Below, piece after piece: positions 16,155-24,443 of a DNA stretch of 64,000 bases. The notes under the pieces are model-generated. The model worked only from the letters and a program-made list of their open reading frames with translations, had not been told where the DNA came from and made no database searches. The translations under genes and the position numbers were made by a program. Numbering within the stretch: position 1 is the stretch's first letter; the number at the start of each line of letters is the position of its first letter. Source of the DNA: an uncultured Candidatus Saccharibacteria bacterium (lineage in GTDB: Bacteria > Patescibacteria > Saccharimonadia > Saccharimonadales > UBA4665); assembly GCA_946482575.1 (NCBI GenBank), contig CAMLRZ010000001.1, positions 62,001 through 126,000 on the forward strand, in the 5' to 3' direction.

Positions 16155-17102
16155 ATGTCAAAAATGATTCACACACCAGGCATCGTCACCGTTGACGACC
16201 ACAGTGCAACAAACAGCACATTTGTTGTTGAGCCGTTGCACAGCGGTTATGGCATGACCCTTGGTAACTCACTCCGCCGCGTATTGCTCTCGAGCATTGC
16301 CGGTGCAGCTGTTACCAGCTTCAAGATCGAGGGCGCAACACACGAGTTCACTACTGTTCCCGGCGTAAAAGAAGACGTCGTTGACATTATGATGAACCTA
16401 AAAGGCATTCGTTTCCGTGTTTACGGCGACGAAGCTCAGCGCTTGCGCATCGTAAAGAAGGGTAAAGGCCCTATCACCGCTAAAGACATCCAGGTTAACG
16501 CCGATGTTGAAGTAGTAAACCCCAACCACGTCATTGCAACCTTGGACGACGACAAGTCTGACTTTATCATGGACTTGGTTGTAGAAACTGGTCGCGGCTA
16601 CCGCACGATCGACGAAGTTACCGCTAAGAAGGCAAGCGACATGATCGCTGTTGACGCCATCTTTAGCCCAGTACTGCGCGTTCGCTACAAGGTAGAGAAC
16701 ACCCGCGTTGGCCAGATGACCGACCTGGACAAATTGCTGATCACTGTTGAAACCGACGGCACAATCACTCCACGTGACGCCTTCGAAGAAGCTTCAGCAA
16801 TCCTGGTCAACCAATACACTGCACTCGCTGGCAAAACTCGCGTTGAGTCAAGCGAACAGTTGGCTGCCGGCACTGCAACTGCAGGCCACGCAACCGAAGG
16901 TGGTGAAGAACCTGCAGCTTTGAGCACTTCTATTGAAGACCTCAACCTGTCAGCTCGCACCACTAATGCGCTCATCAACAACGACATCCACACTATCAAG
17001 GATTTGTTTAGCTTGAGCGATGCTGAACTGCGCGACCTCAAAGGCTTCGGCAGCAAAGCATTAGACGAAGTAAAAGAAAAGCTAGCGGAGTTGGAGCTCT
17101 AA
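16155..17102 (+). CDS. rpoA: RNA polymerase subunit alpha
   Basis: A 315-residue alpha subunit with both domains: N-terminal dimerisation domain (EPLHSGYGMTLGNSLRRVLLSS near residues 26-47) and C-terminal domain with SARTTNALINNDIHTIKDLFSLSDAELRDLKGFGSKALDEVKEKL, the helix-hairpin-helix that contacts UP elements and activators. Preceded by GGGAGGAATGAGC. Confidence 0.98.
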   Translation: MSKMIHTPGIVTVDDHSATNSTFVVEPLHSGYGMTLGNSLRRVLLSSIAGAAVTSFKIEGATHEFTTVPGVKEDVVDIMMNLKGIRFRVYGDEAQRLRIVKKGKGPITAKDIQVNADVEVVNPNHVIATLDDDKSDFIMDLVVETGRGYRTIDEVTAKKASDMIAVDAIFSPVLRVRYKVENTRVGQMTDLDKLLITVETDGTITPRDAFEEASAILVNQYTALAGKTRVESSEQLAAGTATAGHATEGGEEPAALSTSIEDLNLSARTTNALINNDIHTIKDLFSLSDAELRDLKGFGSKALDEVKEKLAELEL

Positions 17103-17103
17103 C

Positions 17104-17559
17104 ATGCATCGACACGGATACAAAGGCCGAAAATTGCACCGCGAGCGCGACCAACGTGAAGCGCTATTGAAGGGCTTGGCTGACTCACTCGTAAAGTATG
17201 AGTCAATCGAAACTACTCTTCCTAAGGCCAAAGAAGTGGTGCCTTACGTAGAAAAATTAATTACCAAGGCTAAGAAGGGTGATCTTCACAACCGCCGCAT
17301 GGTTATCAGCAGTCTTCAGACTCTGGAATCTGCACACAAGCTGGTTGACGAAATCGCACCAAAGCTCAAGGGTCGCGTCAGCGGTCACTTGCGCATTACC
17401 CGCACCAGCCTGCGCCGCGGTGACAACGCGCAGTTGGCTCGCATTAGCTTTGTTGATGACCTTAAGGCTGCTCCGGTAGCCAAGGCTGTCAGCGAAGAAA
17501 AGCCAAAAACTCCTGCCAAAAAGCCTGCTGCAAAGAAGGCCGAAAAGGAGACTAAATAA
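17104..17559 (+). CDS. rplQ: 50S ribosomal protein L17
   Basis: A 151-residue L17: HRHGYKGRKLHRERDQREALLKGLADSLVKYESIETTLPKAKEV at the start is canonical; the last 30 residues are a Lys/Ala/Pro-rich tail not present in the shortest L17s. Overlaps rplM by one base. Confidence 0.96.
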   Translation: MHRHGYKGRKLHRERDQREALLKGLADSLVKYESIETTLPKAKEVVPYVEKLITKAKKGDLHNRRMVISSLQTLESAHKLVDEIAPKLKGRVSGHLRITRTSLRRGDNAQLARISFVDDLKAAPVAKAVSEEKPKTPAKKPAAKKAEKETK

Positions 17560-18005
17560 TGAAGACTTTTAGCGCAAAACCAAGCGACGTTACTCGCACT
17601 TGGTACATCGTTGATGCATCTGAGGCTCCCATGGGCCGCGTTGCCACTAAAGTTGCAACCTTGTTGACTGGTAAGGGTAAACCTACTTTTACCAAGCACA
17701 TCGACACCGGTGACTACGTAGTAGTTATCAACGCCGAAAAGATCGTTGTAACCGGCAACAAGATGGAAGACAAAATGTACTACCGTCACAGCCATTTCCC
17801 AGGCGGCCTCAAAGAAGCTACCTTGAAGGAAAAAATGGTAAAAGACCCAACTTTTGCATTGCAGCACGCTATTCGTGGCATGCTCCCTGTAAACAAGTTG
17901 CGTGACGCACGTCTTGAACGTCTCAAAATTTACGCTGGTGCCGACCACAAGCACGAGGCCCAAAAGCCAGTTGCTATCTCGGTAAACGCAAAGGAGACCA
18001 AGTAA
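17559..18005 (+). CDS. rplM: 50S ribosomal protein L13
   Basis: A 148-residue L13: RTWYIVDASEAPMGRVATKVATLLTGK, HIDTGDYVVVINAEKIVVTGNK and LPVNKLRDARLERLKIYAG are typical. Early 50S assembly protein; pairs with rpsI as in most bacteria. Confidence 0.97.
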   Translation: MKTFSAKPSDVTRTWYIVDASEAPMGRVATKVATLLTGKGKPTFTKHIDTGDYVVVINAEKIVVTGNKMEDKMYYRHSHFPGGLKEATLKEKMVKDPTFALQHAIRGMLPVNKLRDARLERLKIYAGADHKHEAQKPVAISVNAKETK

Positions 18006-18006
18006 T

Positions 18007-18405
18007 ATGGCAGCACACGAATACTTTTATGCACTTGGCCGCCGCAAGGCTGCAACAGCTCGCGTACGTCTGCAAAGTGGTAAGGGCAACATCGTTATCA
18101 ACGACAAGCCTGCAGCTGAATACTTTGCCGACAGCAAGTTCTTGCTGAACGACTTGAACCAGCCTTTCATCGCTCTGCAACAAGAGAACAAGTATGACAT
18201 TACTGTTCGCGTTACAGGCGGTGGTCACGCTGGCCAGGTAGATGCCATTCGTTTGGGCATCGCCAAAGCACTGACCGCTCTAAACGAAGACTTCAAGAGC
18301 ACCTTGAAGCGTGCTGACTTGCTCAGTCGCGACCCACGTGAGCGCGAACGCAAGAAGTTCGGCCTCAAGGGCGCACGCAAGCAACGCCAGTTCACCAAGC
18401 GTTAA
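18007..18405 (+). CDS. rpsI: 30S ribosomal protein S9
   Basis: A 132-residue S9: ALGRRKAATARVRLQSGKGN at the N-terminus and the conserved C-terminal DPRERERKKFGLKGARKQRQFTKR tail that reaches the P-site anticodon. Last gene of the ribosomal block, followed by a terminator. Confidence 0.97.
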   Translation: MAAHEYFYALGRRKAATARVRLQSGKGNIVINDKPAAEYFADSKFLLNDLNQPFIALQQENKYDITVRVTGGGHAGQVDAIRLGIAKALTALNEDFKSTLKRADLLSRDPRERERKKFGLKGARKQRQFTKR

Positions 18406-18427
18406 AGCATCTCGCTCAGCGCAGCAA

Positions 18428-18454
18428 AACCACTCTGGAAGCAGAGTGGTTTTT
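18428..18454 (+). terminator. Intrinsic terminator after rpsI
   Basis: AACCACTCTG (18428-18437), GAAG loop, CAGAGTGGTT (18442-18451), then TTT. Perfect 10-bp stem; closes the infA-rpsI transcript. Confidence 0.92.
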
Positions 18455-18477
18455 GGTATGGCGTTAGATAACGCCTG

Positions 18478-19035
18478 TTACAATCTGTCTTGCCGCTGAC
18501 GCATTTCTACTAGTTGCATGGTAAGACCACCAACTATCGGAATGGTCTGAGGATCTGTATTCGTCTCCTCGTACCCGTGCTTTTTATAGAAGGTGCGCAC
18601 CGGGGCGTGTGTAACCGCCCACAAAACCACAGGCTGTGCAGCCAACTTTTCGGCGTGACGCAAAAGCAAGCTGCCAATGCCACGACCATGATATGCAGGA
18701 TCAACATATAAACCGTCCAGTAATGATTGCTGATCGCCGTTCACAACCGTGGAATAGCCAGTAACTGTGCCATCGACATCAGCAACGGTGAACTGGGCTT
18801 GCTCATTTGCCATCCACTGATGATACCCATTCATAATTCGTTCACCAAATACAGGCCGCTCACCCGATGCAGTGTCGTAAACATGCCGTCGCATTACCTC
18901 TGAGGTCAGACCTTGGGTTTCGTCAACATTACAGAGGTATGCAGCTTGGTGTAAGGCCTGGACTTGTGCAAAATCGTCTGGCTCAGCGGGTCGTAATTCT
19001 ATTGTTTCAAAGCTCACCGAAGCATCATATATCAT
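18478..19035 (-). CDS. GNAT-family N-acetyltransferase
   Basis: A 185-residue GNAT fold protein with the acetyl-CoA pyrophosphate loop YHGRGIGSLLL in motif A (near residues 117-127) after the DGLYVDP strand, and FYKKHGYEE in motif B. Substrate unknown. Two in-frame ATGs exist; the one at 19035 is preferred because TATAAC (19047-19042) ends 6 nt before it, which would make the mRNA start at the AUG, while the ATG at 19041 abuts the -10 box. Confidence 0.8.
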   Translation of the reverse strand: MIYDASVSFETIELRPAEPDDFAQVQALHQAAYLCNVDETQGLTSEVMRRHVYDTASGERPVFGERIMNGYHQWMANEQAQFTVADVDGTVTGYSTVVNGDQQSLLDGLYVDPAYHGRGIGSLLLRHAEKLAAQPVVLWAVTHAPVRTFYKKHGYEETNTDPQTIPIVGGLTMQLVEMRQRQDRL

Positions 19036-19096
19036 ACACATGTTATACGCAACGCGTGCAAATGGGTGTATAAAACAGCGTGAGACTGATGGGCTG

Positions 19097-19105
19097 TGGT
19101 ATACT
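19097..19105 (+). promoter_or_regulatory. Extended -10 promoter of the trpS operon
   Basis: TGGTATACT at 19097-19105. The predicted transcription start (about 19112) is 2 nt before the leader ORF ATG. Confidence 0.65.
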
Positions 19106-19113
19106 AAACTATT

Positions 19114-19191
19114 ATGAGTTTTGCTAGCACACAGACATATTGGTTTAGCCGCACATCTCGTGGCGGTTTATTCCGTGTGTTTGAAGCATAA
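19114..19191 (+). CDS. Leader peptide of the trpS operon (25 aa), Trp codon control
   Basis: A 25-codon ORF at the very 5' end of the transcript, with Tyr-Trp-Phe at codons 9-11 (single UGG at 19141). Downstream the RNA can form mutually exclusive stems. Segment 1 AGCCGC (19147-19152) pairs with GCGGTT (19163-19168). Segment 2 GGCGGT (19162-19167) pairs with ACCGCC (19217-19222). Segments 3 and 4 form the terminator. A ribosome stalled at UGG would cover segment 1, let 2 pair with 3, and allow read-through into trpS. This is the logic of classical trp attenuation; the assignment is inference from sequence. Confidence 0.7.
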   Translation: MSFASTQTYWFSRTSRGGLFRVFEA

Positions 19192-19214
19192 ACATACCCT
19201 CAAAAATATCGAAC

Positions 19215-19240
19215 AGACCGCCACAACAGCGGTCTTTTTT
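19215..19240 (+). terminator. Attenuator terminator of the trpS operon
   Basis: AGACCGC (19215-19221) and GCGGTCT (19229-19235) with a 7-nt loop, followed by a T-run to 19240. It lies between the leader ORF and the SD of the first full-size gene, and its 5' arm can alternatively pair with GGCGGT inside the leader ORF. Confidence 0.85.
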
Positions 19241-19268
19241 AATTCCCAAATCTCAAGGAGGAGAACAT

Positions 19269-19487
19269 ATGTTTACTATTTCATTGGAAGATTACCCCGA
19301 AGAAGTTGCAGAGGACGTCAGGGCAATTGCTGCCGGCGCCATGGTTGTTGGTAGAGTTTTACGTGAACCACTTGAGGAACGATCTGATGTGGAGATCGTC
19401 AGTGCACTACAGGGCGAACCATTCGATAGTGCTCGCGCGCAGATGTTGGGACGAATTGTTACCTATGAACAGCAACTAGAGGTATAA
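19269..19487 (+). CDS. Hypothetical acidic protein (72 aa) upstream of trpS
   Basis: Not recognised. Acidic, helix-prone protein (SLEDYPEEVAEDVRAIAAGAMVVG; RAQMLGRIVTYEQQLEV), no membrane segment. A strong AAGGAGGAGAAC SD 6 nt before the ATG supports it. It sits between the attenuator and trpS, 11 nt before the trpS ATG, so it shares the proposed Trp control. A TATAAT at 19483-19488 overlapping its stop could give trpS an extra promoter. Confidence 0.65.
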   Translation: MFTISLEDYPEEVAEDVRAIAAGAMVVGRVLREPLEERSDVEIVSALQGEPFDSARAQMLGRIVTYEQQLEV

Positions 19488-19498
19488 TAAGAGGTAAT

Positions 19499-20548
19499 AT
19501 GAGCAAACCCGTCATCCTTACTGGCCTTCGCGCCAACAACGACCTTACACTTGGCAACTATTTTGGTGCGCTGTTGCCCATGATCGACATGGCTACCACC
19601 AAAGCTAGCGACTACCAAATTAACCTGTTTGTGCCCGATCTGCACAGCTTTACCACGCCAATTAATCACCGTGAATTGCACACTCAGATCATGCACAATA
19701 TTAAGCTGTTTGTGGCTGCGGGGCTGCCGCTTGACCACCCAGACATTCATATTTATCGCCAGAGCTACATTCCGGCCCACTCCGAACTTACCTGGATCTT
19801 GGATTGCTTTACCGGCTTCGGCGAAATGCGTCGCATGACTCAGTTTAAAGACAAGTCCGCCAAATTAAATGACGACCGTGTCAGCGTAGGACTGTTCAAC
19901 TATCCGGTACTTATGGCCGCGGATATTCTGTTGTATAACGCTGCTTATATTCCCGTTGGCGAAGACCAAACACAACACCTAGAGTTCGCACGTGATATCG
20001 CTATGCGCCTGAACATGCAGTTCGGTGACGTATTCCCAACTGGTGTATTTACCGTGCCCGTAGCTGTTCCTAAGCAACATGAATTCTTTGGCAAAGACCA
20101 AGGCTTGCGCATTAAAGACCTGGTAGATCCTACTAAAAAGATGAGCAAATCTGACGATACAGGCAAGGGTGTTATATTCCTGGGCGACGATCCTGCCGTT
20201 GCCGCCAAAAAAGTTATGAGCGCTACTACAGACAGCATGGGCATGATCCACCTGGACGCCAAGAATCAGCCAGGTGTTTACAACTTGTTACAGATCCTGG
20301 CTTTACTAGAGAACAAGCCCCTCGCAGACGTAGCCCAAGAGTGGGAAGGAAACAAGCGTTACGGCGATCTAAAGAAAGCAGTAGCCACCGAGGTAGAAGC
20401 CTTCCTTACCGAGTTCCAACAGCGCTTAGCCACCATTGACGAAGTAGAAGTTATGACCAAAATGCTTGTTTCCGAAAAACACATGACCAAACAAGCCAGC
20501 GCCACTTTGTTACGTGCCCAACAAGCCGTCGGTCTGCGGGAGCTGTAA
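19499..20548 (+). CDS. trpS: Tryptophanyl-tRNA synthetase
   Basis: A 349-residue class I TrpRS. The HIGH-equivalent is in GLRANNDLTLGNYFGA (residues 8-23) and the KMSKS loop is KKMSKSDDTG near residue 220. The DILLYNAAYIPVGEDQTQHLE segment is a conserved part of the active site. Charges tRNA-Trp (one such gene is at 49930). AAGAGG SD. The stop overlaps the rluD-like ATG by one base. Upstream Trp-codon attenuator gives a plausible feedback loop. Confidence 0.96.
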   Translation: MSKPVILTGLRANNDLTLGNYFGALLPMIDMATTKASDYQINLFVPDLHSFTTPINHRELHTQIMHNIKLFVAAGLPLDHPDIHIYRQSYIPAHSELTWILDCFTGFGEMRRMTQFKDKSAKLNDDRVSVGLFNYPVLMAADILLYNAAYIPVGEDQTQHLEFARDIAMRLNMQFGDVFPTGVFTVPVAVPKQHEFFGKDQGLRIKDLVDPTKKMSKSDDTGKGVIFLGDDPAVAAKKVMSATTDSMGMIHLDAKNQPGVYNLLQILALLENKPLADVAQEWEGNKRYGDLKKAVATEVEAFLTEFQQRLATIDEVEVMTKMLVSEKHMTKQASATLLRAQQAVGLREL

Positions 20549-21435
20549 TGACCTCTCCAACTCAAACCTGGACAGCAACCGAAGAAGACGCCGGCAAGCG
20601 CTTGGATGTCTTTGTAGCGCAACACATGCCACGCCTCAGCCGGGCATTTATTCAAAAGCTGGCAGATCAGGATAAAATTACCGTTAACGACACCGCCGTT
20701 AAGGCCGGAGCTAAACTCCGCGAAGGTCACGTCGTATCTGTTGACTACGACCAGGCAGAACTTGATGTGGTGCCGCATATTGATCTTCCCGTTCTGTACG
20801 AGGATGACGATTGTGTGGTAATCAATAAGCCAGCTGGCATTCTTACGCACGCGCAGGGCAACCTGAGCACCGAGGCTACCGTGGCAACGTTTTTGCGTGA
20901 CAAGCTCAAAGATCTTGAAGGCCAGCGCGGTGGGATTGTGCATCGCCTTGACCGCGCCACTAGCGGTGTTATTATTTGCGCCAAAAACCAGGCAGCTTTG
21001 AGCTTTTTGCAAAAGCAGTTCTCGCAACGCAAGGCCAAAAAAACCTATATGGCTATTGTGGCCGGACATATGAACCCTAAGGCTGCAGTGATTGACATGC
21101 CTATTGAGCGCAATCCCAAAGCACCTGCCACCTTTCGGGTTGGCCCCAATGGCAAACCATCGACTACCGTGTACACCGTTGTTGCCGAAACACCTGCCTA
21201 CAGCCTGGTCGAGCTCAAGCCTACTACGGGCCGCACACACCAGCTCCGCGTCCATTTAGCAGAGCAGGGCCATGCCATTATCGGCGACCCGCTTTACGGA
21301 ACGGGCACATTTGGCGAGCGCCTGTACCTGCACGCACTCAGTCTGGAAATTACGCTCCCCAACCGTGAGCGTCGTACATTTGAGGCGCCGCTGCCGCCCG
21401 AGTTTGCGCACCTTATGGAGCAGAGCGATGCTTAA
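20548..21435 (+). CDS. RluA/RluD-family pseudouridine synthase
   Basis: A 295-residue enzyme: N-terminal S4 RNA-binding domain (GKRLDVFVAQHMPRLSRAFIQKL, residues 16-38), then the catalytic domain with HRLDRATSGVIICAKN containing the catalytic Asp, and the C-terminal GRTHQLRVHLAEQGHAIIGDPLYG. Isomerises uridine in 23S rRNA or tRNA; RluD-like architecture suggests 23S rRNA, not certain. Translationally coupled to trpS (TAATG) and overlaps the next gene by 8 nt. Confidence 0.92.
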   Translation: MTSPTQTWTATEEDAGKRLDVFVAQHMPRLSRAFIQKLADQDKITVNDTAVKAGAKLREGHVVSVDYDQAELDVVPHIDLPVLYEDDDCVVINKPAGILTHAQGNLSTEATVATFLRDKLKDLEGQRGGIVHRLDRATSGVIICAKNQAALSFLQKQFSQRKAKKTYMAIVAGHMNPKAAVIDMPIERNPKAPATFRVGPNGKPSTTVYTVVAETPAYSLVELKPTTGRTHQLRVHLAEQGHAIIGDPLYGTGTFGERLYLHALSLEITLPNRERRTFEAPLPPEFAHLMEQSDA

Positions 21436-22297
21436 CGAGCTGGTGATGCATCCGCTCACCGCGCGACAGCTCGAACAATATTGTACCGAGCCACCCCATG
21501 CCGTGCTGCTGGTCGGCCCAGCGGGCGCGGGCAAGGGCACATTGGCGCAGCTTCTGGCCAAGCAAGTACTGGGCAGTACGACTTCCGACGCCAACAATGC
21601 CACCATCCGCCACATTGAAGCCGACGAAAAAGGCACGATTTCTATTGAGCTAATTCGCGAATTGCGCCAATTCGTACGACTCAAAACCACTGGTAGCAAA
21701 GAATTTCGGCGCGCCATCGTGGTGGAGCATGCTGACGGCATGACCACAGAAGCTCAAAACTCCTTTCTTAAGCTACTGGAAGAACCGCCGCGTGACACCA
21801 TTATTATTGTTACCGTGAATACACTTGGATCGTTACTGCCGACTATTCGCTCGCGAGTACAAACAATTACCGTACAAACGCCAAGTCAAGAAGCAGTGAC
21901 AGCATTTTTTGGTACGTCGCACAATGCGCAATCTGTTACTCAGAGTTATTTTCTAAGCGGCGGATTGCCGGGGCTCATGCACGCGCTACTCACCAGCGAT
22001 AATTCGCACCCGTTGTTGCAAAGCGTTGCTGAGGCCAAAGAAATCCTCCAGCAGTCCACCTACGAGCGCCTTCTGCATATTGAATCGTTGAGCAAACAAA
22101 AAGAGCACGCACTAACAGTGTGCGAAGCTATTTCCCGCATGGCGCTGGCCGGTCTTCAGCAAGCCAGCAAAAAGAGGGATCAAAAACGTCTGGAACAGTG
22201 GCACAGGATTCGCAAAGTTGTCTTTGATGCGCAGCAACAATTAGCTCAGAGCGCCAATCTTAAGCTAACTCTCACTAATTTACTCTTGCAACTGTAG
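21428..22297 (+). CDS. holB: DNA polymerase III subunit delta' (clamp-loader AAA+ ATPase)
   Basis: A 289-residue clamp-loader subunit: Walker A GPAGAGKGT near residue 31, VVEHADGMTTEAQNSFLKLLEEPP as the Walker B/sensor region, and LPTIRSRVQTI with the SRC-like motif (SRV here, so the arginine finger is kept). No zinc-binding Cys cluster, as in delta' rather than tau/gamma. The start at 21428 lies within the end of the pseudouridine synthase gene; upstream frame is out-of-family. Last gene of the trpS operon. Confidence 0.88.
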   Translation: MLNELVMHPLTARQLEQYCTEPPHAVLLVGPAGAGKGTLAQLLAKQVLGSTTSDANNATIRHIEADEKGTISIELIRELRQFVRLKTTGSKEFRRAIVVEHADGMTTEAQNSFLKLLEEPPRDTIIIVTVNTLGSLLPTIRSRVQTITVQTPSQEAVTAFFGTSHNAQSVTQSYFLSGGLPGLMHALLTSDNSHPLLQSVAEAKEILQQSTYERLLHIESLSKQKEHALTVCEAISRMALAGLQQASKKRDQKRLEQWHRIRKVVFDAQQQLAQSANLKLTLTNLLLQL

Positions 22298-22327
22298 CCA
22301 CTATGTTTGCTATAATAATGAGTATCT

Positions 22328-22984
22328 ATGTTTGAAATTGTACTGGTTGCAGCCTTTGGTGCCCTTGCGTTTCGCAACACCAAACTTCATGATGATGATT
22401 TTGGAGTCGGTTCGCGCAAAATTGGTGATCGTTTGGGCAAACTGTGGGACATTGCGCATCAAGGTATGCGCGAAAACCGTTTCTTGCGCGCCGAAAAGGC
22501 TCTGCTTACTATTCTAAAAATTGACGAACGCAACGCTGCCGCCTACAACCGTCTGGGCATTCTGTACGCCAAGCAAAAAGAATACCGTGACGCCATTGAC
22601 TGTTTTGAGATCGCCTCGAGTATTGAGGCAACACCATCGAGCTTGCATAACTTGGGCTTGATTTATTACGAAACCGAAAACTACGAAAAAGCCGCTATCG
22701 CATTCGAGCAGGCTCTCAAGCTTGAGTACAATTTGGCAGCTCGCCACGTTGCTTACGCCAAAGTCCAAGAAAAACTGGGCAATGAAAAACTGATGTTCCA
22801 GTCGCTTGAAAAGGCCGTAGAGCTTGAGCACAACAAAGAAACGCTAAACTTGCTACATAAGGCATATGTGGATCGCGGCATGCAGTCGCAAGCTGATATG
22901 CTTGAACAGAAGCTCAAAAAGCTAATCGTGCCAGATGGCAAGCCAAAGCGCATGATCCGTCCACGACGCTCTGCCGTACAATAG
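22328..22984 (+). CDS. TPR-repeat protein
   Basis: A 218-residue protein with a short hydrophobic N-terminus (first 15 residues, possible membrane anchor) and at least four tetratricopeptide repeats between residues 50 and 190 (for example AAYNRLGILYAKQKEYRDAID and SLHNLGLIYYETENYEKAA). The C-terminus is basic. TPR proteins are assembly scaffolds; partner unknown. TATAAT at 22311-22316 gives a leader of only about 5 nt; no SD. Confidence 0.85.
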   Translation: MFEIVLVAAFGALAFRNTKLHDDDFGVGSRKIGDRLGKLWDIAHQGMRENRFLRAEKALLTILKIDERNAAAYNRLGILYAKQKEYRDAIDCFEIASSIEATPSSLHNLGLIYYETENYEKAAIAFEQALKLEYNLAARHVAYAKVQEKLGNEKLMFQSLEKAVELEHNKETLNLLHKAYVDRGMQSQADMLEQKLKKLIVPDGKPKRMIRPRRSAVQ

Positions 22985-22996
22985 CGCACGAAACTG

Positions 22997-23025
22997 TTGC
23001 CTGGATCTGCATTTTTTGGTATAGT
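22997..23025 (+). promoter_or_regulatory. Promoter of the tRNA-Thr/tRNA-Tyr pair
   Basis: TTGCCT (22997-23002), 17-nt spacer, TATAGT (23020-23025) with an upstream TGG extension. Transcription would start about 25 nt before tRNA-Thr. Confidence 0.7.
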
Positions 23026-23056
23026 TACATCTGTTACCGCAGGGCCACTCAGACGT

Positions 23057-23132
23057 GCCACCTTAGCTCAGTTGGTAGAGCAACGGTTTTGTAAACCGTC
23101 GGTCGTCGGTTCGAGTCCGACAGGTGGCTCCA
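23057..23132 (+). tRNA. tRNA-Thr (anticodon UGU)
   Basis: Complete cloverleaf: acceptor GCCACCT/AGGTGGC, D-arm TAGCTCAGTTGGTAGAGCA, anticodon loop TTTGTAA (UGU at 23090-23092), T-arm with GGTTCGAGTCC, encoded CCA at 23130-23132. Reads ACA and other ACN codons. Confidence 0.95.
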
Positions 23133-23222
23133 ATTTCCCGAATAGGGAAAAGAGCAGCCCAAGCAACGAATTTTTCGTAGCCTGGCGCGATGAGAAAAAC
23201 CGTAGGTTTGTCTCATGTACAT

Positions 23223-23307
23223 GCAGGGATAGTGAAGCGGTCAAACACGGGTGACTGTAAATCATCTGGCTCAGCCTTCGGGGGTTCGAATCCCTCTCCC
23301 TGCACCA
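23223..23307 (+). tRNA. tRNA-Tyr (anticodon GUA)
   Basis: Class II tRNA with a long variable arm: acceptor GCAGGGA/TCCCTGC, anticodon loop CTGTAAA (GUA at 23277-23279 falls in the sequence ctGTAaa at 23255-23261, i.e. GUA 23257-23259), T-arm GGTTCGAATCC, discriminator A and encoded CCA at 23305-23307. Followed by a terminator at 23316. Confidence 0.95.
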
Positions 23308-23315
23308 AACCAAAT

Positions 23316-23339
23316 ACGCCGCCTTCTGGCGGTGTTTTT
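23316..23339 (+). terminator. Terminator of the tRNA pair
   Basis: ACGCCGCC (23316-23323), TTCT loop, GGCGGTGT (23328-23335, one G-T pair), then TTTT. Ends the tRNA-Thr/tRNA-Tyr transcript. Confidence 0.85.
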
Positions 23340-23374
23340 GGTTTCTTGTGGGACGTAGATTCGAACAAATATTT

Positions 23375-23397
23375 GTACTATGCTGGGAGCATAGTAC
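23375..23397. promoter_or_regulatory. Perfect 10-bp palindrome upstream of a methyltransferase
   Basis: GTACTATGCT (23375-23384), ggg, AGCATAGTAC (23388-23397). A perfect inverted repeat with a 3-nt centre, 42 nt before the methyltransferase start. No T-run, so an operator or RNA hairpin rather than a terminator. Confidence 0.5.
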
Positions 23398-23438
23398 CGC
23401 ATACAGTATTGAATCCCACACCGAAATTATTAGAAATT

Positions 23439-24443
23439 ATGACCACCCAAGAACATTATCCAGTTGCCGCCCAAATGGACTCCGCCTGGCCCACAGGCTC
23501 ACTGGTTTTGCATGGTGATCGAATCCCGTACGTGGGGCCAATATTTGGCGCCTTTGTAGACAGTGCTATGACAAGTGTTTCGGTCCAGCCGCCGATTGTT
23601 GAAATCGGTGCTGGCATCGGCTACGTGGGTGAGTATATTGCTGGCCAATGGCGCCCCGGTTATATTCAAACCGAGCTAGGCGCCGAAAACTGCGCCCAAG
23701 CCAACAAGCGGAATCCAGATATGCAGACCATGGCAGCGCGAGCTCAAGAGCTACCATTTCGCTCCGGCTCAGTGGGCGCCGTTATTGCCCGCAACTTATT
23801 TGATATGGTCGACACGCCAGCGGTCATCCAAGAGATAGAGCGCGTCTTGCGCCCCGGTGGCTTGGCGTTGCACATGCACGACCATCGGCCCAGCCTTGTC
23901 TGGATTCACCAACAGCTCAATCTAGGTAAAACCAAGCGCCTTATTCCACACTACGACAATGATGGCCTGTTCCAGTGTCTGCAAGTAATCACAGCGGCAA
24001 ATCTTACCGCCGTTACAGCGCAGCATCCAATCATACCAGCCGATCAGCTAAGCAATCCGCACGTGCAAGAACATATGAGTGGTGGCAACGCCAGCGCTTA
24101 CGACGTGGAGCGCCTTAAAGTTATCAGCCGCCTTGCCAGCGCCAAGAGTGAGCGCACCACGCCGTTATTTACTGAAATCATGGACAAAAAAGTTACTGGT
24201 TGGTTCAGAAAGGCTGGTTTTGACACTGAGGCACAAATATTCACCGCCGGATACGAAATGCCACGCAGCTACGCGCAAGAAAAAGACTGGCCCGACAATG
24301 CTAACTCACGAATAACTGAAAGGGACGGCTATTGGTGGGCTGGCCAGGACTCATCCGTGCCGGAAGGCCTGGTGCAGGTCACCCATTCATTTAGCGTTGT
24401 GGCCGCAATAAAAGGCGCACAGAAAACCCGCACTACCTCTTGA
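23439..24443 (+). CDS. Class I SAM-dependent methyltransferase
   Basis: A 334-residue methyltransferase: SAM-binding motif I VEIGAGIGYVGEYIA near residue 50, IARNLFDMVDTPAVIQEIERVLRPGGLALH (motifs post-II to III) near residue 115-145 as in Methyltransf_11 enzymes. The C-terminal half of about 150 residues is unlike small-molecule enzymes I recognise; substrate unknown. The open frame runs back through tRNA-Tyr, so the ATG at 23439 is taken; it lacks an SD. It lies between two tRNA units, behind the palindrome at 23375. Confidence 0.75.
   Translation: MTTQEHYPVAAQMDSAWPTGSLVLHGDRIPYVGPIFGAFVDSAMTSVSVQPPIVEIGAGIGYVGEYIAGQWRPGYIQTELGAENCAQANKRNPDMQTMAARAQELPFRSGSVGAVIARNLFDMVDTPAVIQEIERVLRPGGLALHMHDHRPSLVWIHQQLNLGKTKRLIPHYDNDGLFQCLQVITAANLTAVTAQHPIIPADQLSNPHVQEHMSGGNASAYDVERLKVISRLASAKSERTTPLFTEIMDKKVTGWFRKAGFDTEAQIFTAGYEMPRSYAQEKDWPDNANSRITERDGYWWAGQDSSVPEGLVQVTHSFSVVAAIKGAQKTRTTS

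Noticed and set aside
23190..23438. In-frame extension of the methyltransferase ORF through tRNA-Tyr
   Set aside because: The frame is open by chance through the tRNA and its terminator; translation there is not credible.
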